Origin: DASRHG01 sp035650655
GTDB lineage: Bacteria; Desulfobacterota; Binatia; DP-6
Assembly: GCA_035650655.1 (NCBI GenBank)
Contig: DASRHG010000031.1
Coordinates: 10,041-74,040, forward strand
Length of the DNA: 64,000 nt
Direction of reading: 5' to 3'
The translations under genes and the position numbers were made by a program. Shown piece after piece: positions 16,867 to 24,943 of this stretch (its first letter is position 1; each line of letters opens with the position of its first letter). The notes below the pieces were generated by a model that did no database searches, was not told where the DNA came from, and saw only the letters and a program-made list of their open reading frames with translations.

Positions 16867-17620
16867 GTCGCATCTCCTTGCTGGCGCCGCGGGACGCCGG
16901 GAAGGGGTCCGGCGGCGGGTTCATGGCCGGGCCGAGCCGGCTCCGAAAGGTCGAGAGGAGCATCTTGTAGATGTAGTAGACGTCCCGGAGGCCGCCGTGC
17001 ATCGCGTTCCGCCCCGCGGCGCTCGGCCGCATCCGGACCGGCACCTCGACGATGCGGAGCGCGTGCCGGTGGAGGAGGAGGAGCACGTCGATGTCCGGGA
17101 AGTCGACGGGGTAGAAGTCGGCGCAGCAGAGCCGGAACGCCGGGCGGGCGAGCGCCTGGAAGCCCGAGGTCGGGTCGGCGATGCGCGGGCCGCCGCAGGC
17201 GGCGAGGACCCGGCGGAAGAAGACGCGCCCCGCCGTGCGCGCCGGGCCCATGCGGTAGTCCGTCGCCTCGACGAAGCGGGAGCCGATGACGACGTCCGCC
17301 GCCGCCGTCGCGAGCGGCCGGACGAGGCGGGGCACGTCCGCGGGGTCGTGCTGGCCGTCGGCGTCGAGCTGCACGACGAAGTCGTAGCCGTCGCGCTCGG
17401 CGCGCTTGTAGCCGGTCTGGAGCGCGGCGCCGTAGCCCAGGTTCACCACGTGCGACACGACGCGCGCCCCCGCCGCCCGCGCGACGGCGGCGGTGTCGTC
17501 GCGCGAGCCGTCGTCGACGACGAGCACGTCGAGGTCGGGCGCCGCGGCGCGGACGCCCGCGACCACGCGGGCGACCGTCGGCGCCTCGTTGTACGCGGGC
17601 ACGACGGCGAGCCCCCTCAC
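16850..17620 (-). CDS. GT2 polyprenyl-phosphate-sugar synthase (DPM1/DPG-like)
   Basis: 256 residues from GTG at 17620, which overlaps the stop of the upstream membrane protein as GTGA. GT-A motifs: VPAYNE near residue 8, VDDGSRDDT near 37, LDADGQHDP near 90 (catalytic Asp and DxD), GSRFVE, and DPTSGFQAL near 165. This is the pattern of enzymes moving a sugar from a nucleotide donor to polyprenyl phosphate. No membrane helices of its own; the adjacent DUF2304 gene may supply them. Probable donor for the coupled GT-C-like protein upstream. Confidence 0.9.
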   Translation of the reverse strand: MRGLAVVPAYNEAPTVARVVAGVRAAAPDLDVLVVDDGSRDDTAAVARAAGARVVSHVVNLGYGAALQTGYKRAERDGYDFVVQLDADGQHDPADVPRLVRPLATAAADVVIGSRFVEATDYRMGPARTAGRVFFRRVLAACGGPRIADPTSGFQALARPAFRLCCADFYPVDFPDIDVLLLLHRHALRIVEVPVRMRPSAAGRNAMHGGLRDVYYIYKMLLSTFRSRLGPAMNPPPDPFPASRGASKEMRRDPSA

Positions 17621-19695
17621 GGACGGCCCCCGACCCGCGGCGCGACGACCACCCGGCGCCGCGCGAGCACGACGTCCGGCGCCGCGCGCGACACGAGCGC
17701 CGCCTCGTAGGGCCCGGGCGCGGCCGGCACGGGGATCGCGAGCCGGCGGACCGCACGGTCGCCCGGGGCGAGCGCGAGGGGGAGGAGCGCGCGGACCTCG
17801 TTCGTCGCGACGACGGCGCCCGTCGCGTCCGTCCAGCGGACGGCGAGCGGCTCGGGCTCGATCGGCGCGGGATGGCGGAAGACGGCGGCCCCGTGATTCG
17901 CGAACGTGAACTCGACCGGGCTCGCGGGCGGCGCGGCCGCGGCGGCCGCCGCCGGCTCGGCCACGTCCGCGGCGAGCGCGGCCCGGTCCTCCGTCACCGT
18001 GCGCTCGCTCTCGAGCGCGTACGCCGCGTGCTCGCCCGCCGTGGCGAGCGGCACGAGGCGCGTGGGTCCCGCGCGCAGCGGCTCGACGATCGCGGCGGCG
18101 GCGCGCGGGGGCAGGAACTCCCCGTGCACCACGACGGCACGAAAGCCGAGCGCCCAGAGCGCGTCGGCCGCCCGGACGTCCGGCAGCCGCGCGGCGAGCG
18201 CGCCGACGTCGTCGAAGATCGGCACCGTGAACGAATTGTAGCACGCGGCGACGGGACGGCGGTGGTACGCCGCGAGGAGCACGTAGTGCGCCATGTCGCG
18301 CAGCCGCCCGACGTCGTCGACCGCGAACGGCAGGTCGAGCACGGGGCCGTCGGGGAGCGCCGCGCCGAGCCCGTGCACGTCGGCCGGCGGGCGGAGCCGG
18401 CGGACGCCCATCGGTACGGGGGTCACGCCGAGCGTCGGCGTCGCCACGGCGGGCACGAAGACCTCGACGAACGCGGCGGCGACGAGCGCGGCCGCGAGCG
18501 CCGCGCGCGCGCGCGGCCCGAGCCGTTCGCCGAGCGCGCGCACGCCGTAGCCCGCGAGCACGGCGAGCGCGAGGTACGCGCCGATCCGGATCGCCGGCAC
18601 CGCGCGGACGGCCGAGAGCCCCGGCACGAGCGGGAAGAGGAGCGTGTACGGCGACGGCACGAACCCGATCCCGGGGAGCGTGAAGCCCCAGACGACGGTC
18701 CAGAAGACGAGGAGCCCGCCCGCGAGGAGCGCGAGCCGGGGATCGTCGCCGCCGACGGGCCGCGCGCCGCGGACGCGGTCCGCGAGCCCCGCCGCCGCGA
18801 GGACGAGCATCACCGTGCCCGGGTAGTAGAACGCCCCGAACGCGAAGAGCGAGGGCGTGAAGAGGAGCGAGCCCCGCCCCTCGAGCACGCCCCACGCCGC
18901 CCGCGTGTGGAGGTACGGGCCGAGCACGGGCAGGAGGACGCCCCCGACCACGGCCGCCATCGCGACGAGCTTCGGGAGGAGCGCGGGCAGCCGGCGGCGG
19001 AAGCGGACGACGAGCGCGAGCCCGTAGACGCCGCCCACGATCGCGAGCGCGAAGAGCGGATAGAAGCTCTCGAGCCCGGCGAGCGCGAGGAAGAGCGCGA
19101 GCCCCGCCGCGTCGGCCCACGTGCCGCGCGTGAACAGGCGATGGGCGAAGAGGAGCGCCGCCGGCGCCCACAGGTCGCCGTGCACGAACGGATGCGTCGG
19201 GTCGCCGATGCGGTTCGGCTGGAACGCGAAGAGGAAGCCGGCGACGAGCGCCGCGGCGCGGCTTTCCGTGAGCGCCCGCACGAGCGCCCACATCGCGAGC
19301 GCCGGGATCCAGAGGTGCAGCACGAGCACCGTGTTGTAGATGCAGATCGGGTCGTCGGTCGCGACGGCCGCCGGCGCCCCGAGGAGCCCTTCGCCGATCA
19401 TGTGCTCGCCGAGCGTCACGGGGTTCGCCATCGGCCAGCACTGCCCGTCGTCCAGCATCGCCGCCGGCCGCCGCGCGAGCGCGCGCGCCCCGTGCGCGAT
19501 CGTCGCGACGACGAACTGCTGATCCGTCGCGTCGACGGCGAGGTTCGCGCCCTCGAGATGCGCCGAGAACGGCACCCACGCGCACGGCGCCGGCGACACG
19601 ACCCGATACGCGAACAGCGCGACGGCGAGGTAGAGCGCGGCGGCGAGAAGCGGGTCGCGCCACCGCGAACGAAGCCCGGGCGGATCGGACGTCAC
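17617..19695 (-). CDS. Large GT-C-like membrane protein with C-terminal Ig-like domain
   Basis: 692 residues from GTG at 19695. About ten helices lie in residues 15-420. The long first periplasmic loop holds a PMANPVTLGEHMIGEG motif equivalent to YPAPHTILGSENML and HPAPNTLACSENLL in the proteins at 22071 and 39414, so the three are paralogues. A soluble C-terminal half ends in a beta-rich module with FANHGAAVFRHP, matching FANDGDCTWP and VENRSRVTWP in the paralogues. Probably a glycosyltransferase using lipid-linked sugar made by the coupled GT2. The upstream gap carries repeat copy 3. Confidence 0.85.
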   Translation of the reverse strand: MTSDPPGLRSRWRDPLLAAALYLAVALFAYRVVSPAPCAWVPFSAHLEGANLAVDATDQQFVVATIAHGARALARRPAAMLDDGQCWPMANPVTLGEHMIGEGLLGAPAAVATDDPICIYNTVLVLHLWIPALAMWALVRALTESRAAALVAGFLFAFQPNRIGDPTHPFVHGDLWAPAALLFAHRLFTRGTWADAAGLALFLALAGLESFYPLFALAIVGGVYGLALVVRFRRRLPALLPKLVAMAAVVGGVLLPVLGPYLHTRAAWGVLEGRGSLLFTPSLFAFGAFYYPGTVMLVLAAAGLADRVRGARPVGGDDPRLALLAGGLLVFWTVVWGFTLPGIGFVPSPYTLLFPLVPGLSAVRAVPAIRIGAYLALAVLAGYGVRALGERLGPRARAALAAALVAAAFVEVFVPAVATPTLGVTPVPMGVRRLRPPADVHGLGAALPDGPVLDLPFAVDDVGRLRDMAHYVLLAAYHRRPVAACYNSFTVPIFDDVGALAARLPDVRAADALWALGFRAVVVHGEFLPPRAAAAIVEPLRAGPTRLVPLATAGEHAAYALESERTVTEDRAALAADVAEPAAAAAAAPPASPVEFTFANHGAAVFRHPAPIEPEPLAVRWTDATGAVVATNEVRALLPLALAPGDRAVRRLAIPVPAAPGPYEAALVSRAAPDVVLARRRVVVAPRVGGRP

Positions 19696-19758
19696 GGAGC
19701 CCGGCGGATGCCACGGCGACCCGCGTCGTCGCAAGCGCGAGCGCCGTCTCGGCGGCTG

Positions 19759-19840
19759 GTCGGCCTGCGCGCGCAGCACCGGCCCGGCCGCCGGGGAGCC
19801 CTCGCGGGGGCGCGCACTCCATGCGCCCCGCAAACCGACC
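19759..19840 (-). repeat. Palindromic intergenic repeat, copy 3 (short, inverted)
   Basis: Read on the minus strand this 82-bp copy opens GTCGGTTTGCGGGG and ends GCTGCGCGCGCAGGCCGAC. It shares with copies 1 and 2 the left end, the CCCCCGCGAGGGCTCCCC block and the CGGTGCTGCGCGCGCA right end, but lacks the 64-bp core hairpin. It lies between the divergent membrane-protein gene (start 19695) and the epimerase gene (start 19903), the same setting as the other copies. Confidence 0.65.
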
Positions 19841-19864
19841 GACGACCGCACCGACACACGCGCT

Positions 19865-19892
19865 TTGCCGCAGGAGCGTCGCGTGCTAGCAG
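19865..19892 (+). promoter_or_regulatory. Putative promoter for the epimerase gene
   Basis: TTGCCG at 19865-19870, a 16-nt spacer, and TAGCAG at 19887-19892 preceded by TGC (extended -10). The ATG follows 10 nt later with no Shine-Dalgarno, again implying an almost leaderless message. Motif evidence only. Confidence 0.33.
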
Positions 19893-19902
19893 CCTCGGCC
19901 CG

Positions 19903-20928
19903 ATGGCGGGCCTCGGCGTCGTCACGGGATCGTCCGGTCTCCTCGGGCAGTGCCTCGTCGCGCGGCTCCGGGAGGCCGGCCGCCCCGTCCGGCTCTTCGA
20001 CGTCGTGCCGCCGCCGCCGGCGCAGGCGGGGCTCCCGGCCGTCGTCGCCGACATGCGCGACGCGGCGCGGGTGCGCGACGCCGTCCGGGGCGCGGACGTC
20101 GTGTACCACCTGGCGGCGGCGCAGCGCATGAAGCCGCAGTTCGCGGGGCTCTCCGAGGAGGAGATCCGCACGATGAACGTCGCCGGGGTCGCGAACGTCC
20201 TCGCGGCCGCGCGCGCGGAAGGGGTGCGCAAGGCCGTCTTCGTGTCGAGCTCGGCCGTCTACGGCATCCCGACGACCGTCCCCGTGCGCGAGGACCATCC
20301 GCAGCGCCCGCTCGGCGCGTACGGTTGGTCGAAGATCGAGGCGGAGATGCTCTGCGAGGCGCACCTCGCGGCGGGCGGCGACGTCACCGTGCTCCGGCCG
20401 ATGAGCCTCTTCGGGCCCGGGATGACGGGCGTGTTCGTCCTCCTGTTCGACTGGGTCCAGCGCGGGAAAACGGTCTGGCTCCTCGGCCGCGGCACGAACC
20501 GCGTGCAGATGGTGAGCGCGTGGGACGTCGCCGACGCGTGCATCCTCGCCGCCGACACGCCCGCCAGCCGCGGCGCGGTGCTGAACCTCGGCGCGGAGGA
20601 CCCGCCGACGGTCCGCGCGCAGGTGGAGGCGCTCATCGCGCACGCGGCCTCGCCCTCGCGCGTCGCCCCGCTCCCCGCCCGCCTCCTCCGCACCGCGGCG
20701 CGGACCCTCGACCTCGTCGGGCTCTCGCCCATCGTCCCCGAGCACTACCTCCTCGCCGACGCGACCTTCGTCCTCGACGTCACACGCGCGAAGGCGGTCC
20801 TCGGCTGGCGCCCGCGCCACGGCAACGTCCGGATGACCTGCGACGCGTACGACTGGTACGTGGCGAACCTCGGGACCGCCCGTCCCCGCCGCGGCCTCGT
20901 CCTCCGCCTCCTCGACGCGCTCCCGTAG
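19903..20928 (+). CDS. NAD-dependent epimerase/dehydratase (extended SDR)
   Basis: 341 residues. N-terminal TGSSGLLG is the NAD-binding glycine motif; SSSAVYG near residue 118 and YGWSK near 145 supply the Ser-Tyr-Lys catalytic set; GRGTNRVQMV and DVADACI near 205-220 match the substrate-side region of sugar-nucleotide epimerases and 3-beta-HSD-like members. Probably modifies a nucleotide-linked sugar for this cluster; the exact substrate cannot be read from sequence. ATG at 19903. Followed 51 bp later by a radical SAM gene on the same strand. Confidence 0.88.
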   Translation: MAGLGVVTGSSGLLGQCLVARLREAGRPVRLFDVVPPPPAQAGLPAVVADMRDAARVRDAVRGADVVYHLAAAQRMKPQFAGLSEEEIRTMNVAGVANVLAAARAEGVRKAVFVSSSAVYGIPTTVPVREDHPQRPLGAYGWSKIEAEMLCEAHLAAGGDVTVLRPMSLFGPGMTGVFVLLFDWVQRGKTVWLLGRGTNRVQMVSAWDVADACILAADTPASRGAVLNLGAEDPPTVRAQVEALIAHAASPSRVAPLPARLLRTAARTLDLVGLSPIVPEHYLLADATFVLDVTRAKAVLGWRPRHGNVRMTCDAYDWYVANLGTARPRRGLVLRLLDALP

Positions 20929-20978
20929 CCGGCACGGCCGGGTGTCGGCGGCCGCGGCGCGGTGCTATCGTCCGGGCG

Positions 20979-22067
20979 GTGAAGGTCCGGCCCTACTGGG
21001 CGCTCGCGCGCCGCGCCGCCGAGGCGAACGTCCGCCGGCTCGACTTCCCGTTCAAGCTGACGTTCTGCATCACGTTCTGGTGCAACTACCGCTGCGAGAC
21101 CTGCAACATCTGGAAGATGCAGCCGCGCGACGAGCTCCGGCTCGACGAGATCCGGCGCTTCTTCGCACGCGCGCCGCGGCTCCTCTGGGTCGACCTGACG
21201 GGCGGCGAGGTGACGCTCCGCAAGGACTTCGCCGAGGTGTGCGCCGCCGTCCTCGAGGGCTGCCCCGACCTGATCCTCCTCCACTTCCCGACCAACGGGT
21301 ACCTGACCGACAAGGTGGTCGCCGCCGCGCGCGCCGTCACGACCCATCCGCGCCGCCCCGAGAAGCTGATCGTCACGGTGTCGACGGACGGGGACGAGGC
21401 CACGAACGACCGCATCCGGGGCGTGGAAGGCGGATGGCGCCGGCAGCTCGAGACCTTCAAGCAGCTCCGCGCCATGCCCGGCGTCGACGTGGTCCTCGGC
21501 ATGACGCTCTCCGGCGCGAACGTCGACCACTTCCCCACGGCGTTCGCGGCCGCTCGCCGCGAGGTCCCCGACCTCCGGCCCGACGAGTTCCACGTGAACG
21601 TCGTGCACGAGTCGCCGCACTACCTCGGCAACACGGACCTGGGCCTCCGCGCACACGTCGACCGCGCGCGGCTCGCCGACGCGGTCGACTCGTACGCGCG
21701 CTTCCGCGGCCTCCCGCGGGGGCCCGTCGGCTACCTCGAGCACGCGTACCTCGCGCGCGTCCGCCGCTACCTCGAGAGCGGGCGGACGCCGATGCGCTGC
21801 CACGCGCTCAGCGCCTCGTGCTTCGTCGACTCGTGGGGGAACGTCTTCCCGTGCACCATCTACGATCGCCGGATCGGCAGCCTGCGCGACGTCGACTACG
21901 ACCTGGCGCGGCTCTGGAACACGCCGGAGGCGGTGCAGCTCGAGCGGGAGATCTGGGACTACCGCTGCCCGCAGTGCTGGACGCCGTGCGAGGCGTACCA
22001 GTCGATCATGGGGAACTTCCTGACGCGCGGGCGCCGCCCGTCCCCGCGCGCCGCCGCGCGGCGCTAG
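20979..22067 (+). CDS. Radical SAM protein with SPASM-like C-terminal cysteines
   Basis: 362 residues from GTG at 20979. Cluster motif CNYRCETC (Cys 35, 39, 42), LTGGE near residue 73, and a C-terminal Cys set (CHALSASC, FPC, CPQCWTPC) that would bind an auxiliary cluster as in SPASM/twitch enzymes. These act on peptides, nucleosides or aminoglycosides; the substrate here is unknown. A TGC-TATCGT extended -10-like string at 20963-20971 ends 7 nt before the GTG. Followed after 3 bp by a GT-C-like membrane protein, so probably cotranscribed. Confidence 0.9.
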   Translation: MKVRPYWALARRAAEANVRRLDFPFKLTFCITFWCNYRCETCNIWKMQPRDELRLDEIRRFFARAPRLLWVDLTGGEVTLRKDFAEVCAAVLEGCPDLILLHFPTNGYLTDKVVAAARAVTTHPRRPEKLIVTVSTDGDEATNDRIRGVEGGWRRQLETFKQLRAMPGVDVVLGMTLSGANVDHFPTAFAAARREVPDLRPDEFHVNVVHESPHYLGNTDLGLRAHVDRARLADAVDSYARFRGLPRGPVGYLEHAYLARVRRYLESGRTPMRCHALSASCFVDSWGNVFPCTIYDRRIGSLRDVDYDLARLWNTPEAVQLEREIWDYRCPQCWTPCEAYQSIMGNFLTRGRRPSPRAAARR

Positions 22068-22070
22068 CCG

Positions 22071-24236
22071 GTGCGCCCGCCGGGACGTCCCGCCGTCGCG
22101 GCGCTCGGTGCCGCGCTCGTCTTCGCGGCCGCGACGCCGTGGGTGCTCCGGCCCTGGTTCCTCGCCCACGACGCCCTGCCCCACTGGGAGGGTCCGGCGT
22201 CGGCCATGGTCGACGCGGACCTCCATCTGAACGTCTGGATCCTCGCGTGGATCGCGCACGCCGCCGTCCACGCCCCCGCGCACCTCCTCGACGGGAACAT
22301 CCACTACCCCGCGCCCCACACGATCCTCGGCTCCGAGAACATGCTCGCGCACCTGCCGGTGAGCGCGCCCGTCCTCGCCGCGACGGGCAACGCGGTCCAC
22401 GTGCTGAAGGCGGTCGCGCTCGAGAGCTTCGTCGCGGTCGGCCTCGCGATGTGGCTCCTCGTCCGCTTCCACACGCGGGACGCCGCCGCCGCGCTCGTCG
22501 CGGGCGCGGCCGCGACGTTCACGACCTTCCGCGTCGAGTCGATCCCGCAGCCGCAGTACCTCGGCACGCAGTACCTCGTGCTCGCTCTCCTCGCGGTCGA
22601 CGCGTGGTGCGCGCGCGGGCGGCGGCGGGCGCTCGCGGGGCTCGCCGCCGCCTTGGCGCTCCAGGCGCTCGCGTGCGTCTACGTCGGCTACTTCGCGTTC
22701 CTCCTGGTACCCGTCTACGCCGCGGTCCGCCTCGCCGGTGGTCCGCCCGGCGCGCTCCGGCGCGCGCTGCCGGTCGCGCTCGCGATCGCGGCGGGGGCGG
22801 CCCTCGTGCTGCCGGCCGCGGTCCCGTACGCGCGCGCGCTCGCCGCGGGCACCGTCCCGCGGCAGAGCCTCGAGGTCGTCTCGCGCTTCGTGTGGCCGCC
22901 GTGGTGGTACCTCTCCCCCGCGGTCCTGCCGAAGGTCGGCGTGGTCGCGGCCGCGCTCGTCGCGGCGGACCTCCTCCTCCGGCTCTCGCGCCGGGCGCGC
23001 GCGGCCGCACCCCGGCCGATCGGACCAGAGCGTGCGACCTGGGCCGTCGTGGGCGCCGCGGTGCTCCTCTCCGCGGGGCCCTACCTCTACCTCCACGTCC
23101 CGGGGCAGCGCTGGCCCTCCCCCTACCTCCTCCTCTACCGCTGGCTCCCCGGCTTCTCGACCATCCGCGCGCCCGCCCGCTTCTTCGTCGTCGTCGCGCT
23201 CGGCCTGGCGGCGCTCGCGGGCTACGCCTTCGCGCGCTGGACGGCCGGCTGGCCGCGGCTCGCGCGCGGCGCCGCCGCCGGCGCGCTCGCCCTGCTCGCC
23301 GCCGTCGCCGCCGCGCCGCGGCCCGCCCCCGTCATGCGCGCGCACCTCGGCGCCGACGCCCCGGCGGTCTACCGCTGGCTCGCGGCCGAGCCCGGGCCGG
23401 GCGCCGTCGTCGAGGTGCCGGGCGCGCTCGTCGAGGGCGACGTGATCGGCAACCTCCGCAACGCCCGCTACGAGGTCGCGAGCACGATCCACTGGCACCC
23501 GCTCGTGAACGGCTACACCGCGTACGCGCCGCCGACGGCGGGCTTCTTCGCCGCCCTCACGCGCCGGCTCCCCGACCCCGCGGCGCTCGCCGCGCTCGTC
23601 GACGCGGTCGACGTCCGCTGGATCGTCCTCCACCGCGGCGACCTCACGCCGAGCGAGGCGGTTCCGTGGCGCACCGTCGCGACGCCGGGACTCGCGCTCG
23701 CCGCGCGGTTCGGCGACGACGAGGTGTGGGCCGTGACGGCGCGCCCCACGCACGACCGGCGCAGCGAGATCGTCGCGCGCGGGGCCGCGCCGCAGCCGCG
23801 GACGCTCGCGGGCACGCCGATCGCTCCGCTCGCGCCGTCCTGCCGCGCCGCCCGCGTCCTCGCCGTCGTCCCGCCGCCCGCCATGGTGCCCGCCCCCCTT
23901 CCCGTCGCCGTGCCGGTCCGCTTCGCGAACGACGGCGACTGCACGTGGCCCGCGTTCGACGTGCGGCCCGAGGGGCTCGTCGGGCTCACGTACCGCTGGG
24001 TGTCGCCGTCGGGCGAGCGGTTTCCCGACGGGCCCTTCACGCGCCTCGCGGCCGACGTGCCGCCGCGGACGGTCGTCGACGACACGATGCTGCTCGCACC
24101 GCCGAGCGGCGAGCTCGGCCGCTGGACGGCCGAGGTCGCGCTCGTGCAGCGCGGGATGGGTGCGCCGCTCGCGCGCGCGCGCGCGACGGTCGAGCTTCAG
24201 CCCTGGCCCGCCTTCACCGCGGAGAGGACGATGTAG
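22071..24236 (+). CDS. Large GT-C-like membrane protein with C-terminal Ig-like domain
   Basis: 721 residues from GTG at 22071. Polytopic N-terminal part; first periplasmic loop LHLNVWILAW and YPAPHTILGSENML. Later motifs GFSTIRAPARFF and ASTIHWHPLVNGYTAY recur almost identically in the 39414 protein (ASSLHWLPLVNGYSGH). The C-terminal ~100 residues form a beta-rich module beginning VRFANDGDCTWPAF. By topology and setting a lipid-linked-sugar glycosyltransferase, but no acceptor can be named. The last 40 bp overlap the convergent methyltransferase. Confidence 0.85.
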   Translation: MRPPGRPAVAALGAALVFAAATPWVLRPWFLAHDALPHWEGPASAMVDADLHLNVWILAWIAHAAVHAPAHLLDGNIHYPAPHTILGSENMLAHLPVSAPVLAATGNAVHVLKAVALESFVAVGLAMWLLVRFHTRDAAAALVAGAAATFTTFRVESIPQPQYLGTQYLVLALLAVDAWCARGRRRALAGLAAALALQALACVYVGYFAFLLVPVYAAVRLAGGPPGALRRALPVALAIAAGAALVLPAAVPYARALAAGTVPRQSLEVVSRFVWPPWWYLSPAVLPKVGVVAAALVAADLLLRLSRRARAAAPRPIGPERATWAVVGAAVLLSAGPYLYLHVPGQRWPSPYLLLYRWLPGFSTIRAPARFFVVVALGLAALAGYAFARWTAGWPRLARGAAAGALALLAAVAAAPRPAPVMRAHLGADAPAVYRWLAAEPGPGAVVEVPGALVEGDVIGNLRNARYEVASTIHWHPLVNGYTAYAPPTAGFFAALTRRLPDPAALAALVDAVDVRWIVLHRGDLTPSEAVPWRTVATPGLALAARFGDDEVWAVTARPTHDRRSEIVARGAAPQPRTLAGTPIAPLAPSCRAARVLAVVPPPAMVPAPLPVAVPVRFANDGDCTWPAFDVRPEGLVGLTYRWVSPSGERFPDGPFTRLAADVPPRTVVDDTMLLAPPSGELGRWTAEVALVQRGMGAPLARARATVELQPWPAFTAERTM

Positions 24237-24943
24237 GCCCAGCGCGCGCGCGGGAGGAGCCGCCCGAGCGCCGCCTCGACGCGTCCGAGCGCGCGCCCGA
24301 CGCGCGCCGCCCGCCCGAGGGCCGGGAGCCCGAAGCGGTGGTGGAGCACGAGCCGCCGGAGCGGGAGCGGCTGGCGCATCTCGACGCGCACGTCGGCGAG
24401 CGGCGCCGCCCGGACGATCGCCTCGAGCGCGGCCCGCCGCGACGCGCGGAGCCCCTGCTCCGCGCGCATGACGCGCGCCTGCGCCGCGACGAGCGGGTTC
24501 GCCCCGTTCGGCTCGACGACGAAGAGCCGCCCGCCCGGCGCGAGCACGCGGACCGCCTCGGCGACCGCCCGCCCGGGCTCGGGCAGGTGGTGGAGCACGT
24601 CGCGCACGAGGACGAGGCGCACGGAGGCGTCCCGGAGCGGCAGCGCCGTCGCGTCGGCGCCGGCGAACGCGACGCCGGGGACGTGCCGGCGCGCGAACGC
24701 GAGCTTCGCCGGGAACGCGTCGAGCCCGACGCGCAGACCCGCGCCGCCCACGTGCACGAAGTTCGCGCCCTCCCCGCAGCCGATCTCGACGTACGGCGTC
24801 GCGAAGGCCGCCCGCACGGGGGCGAGGAGCTCGGCCTCGAGCGGCGCGAAGCCCGGCCCCCCGACCTGCCAGGCGAAGTGGGCCGGATCCGCGGCGGCGA
24901 ACCGGCGCGCCTGCGCGGCACGGAAGTCGGCGTCGCGCGTCAC
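24197..24943 (-). CDS. Class I SAM-dependent methyltransferase
   Basis: 248 residues from GTG at 24943, overlapping the upstream stop as GTGA. Motif I VEIGCGEGANF near residue 50, DAFPAK at the end of beta2, RDVLHHLPEPG near 115, and VLAPGGRLFVVEPNG. Methyltransf_11 type. Translationally coupled to the ArnT-like transferase. Its 3' end overlaps the GT-C gene on the other strand by 40 bp. Substrate unknown. Confidence 0.87.
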   Translation of the reverse strand: MTRDADFRAAQARRFAAADPAHFAWQVGGPGFAPLEAELLAPVRAAFATPYVEIGCGEGANFVHVGGAGLRVGLDAFPAKLAFARRHVPGVAFAGADATALPLRDASVRLVLVRDVLHHLPEPGRAVAEAVRVLAPGGRLFVVEPNGANPLVAAQARVMRAEQGLRASRRAALEAIVRAAPLADVRVEMRQPLPLRRLVLHHRFGLPALGRAARVGRALGRVEAALGRLLPRARWAYIVLSAVKAGQG

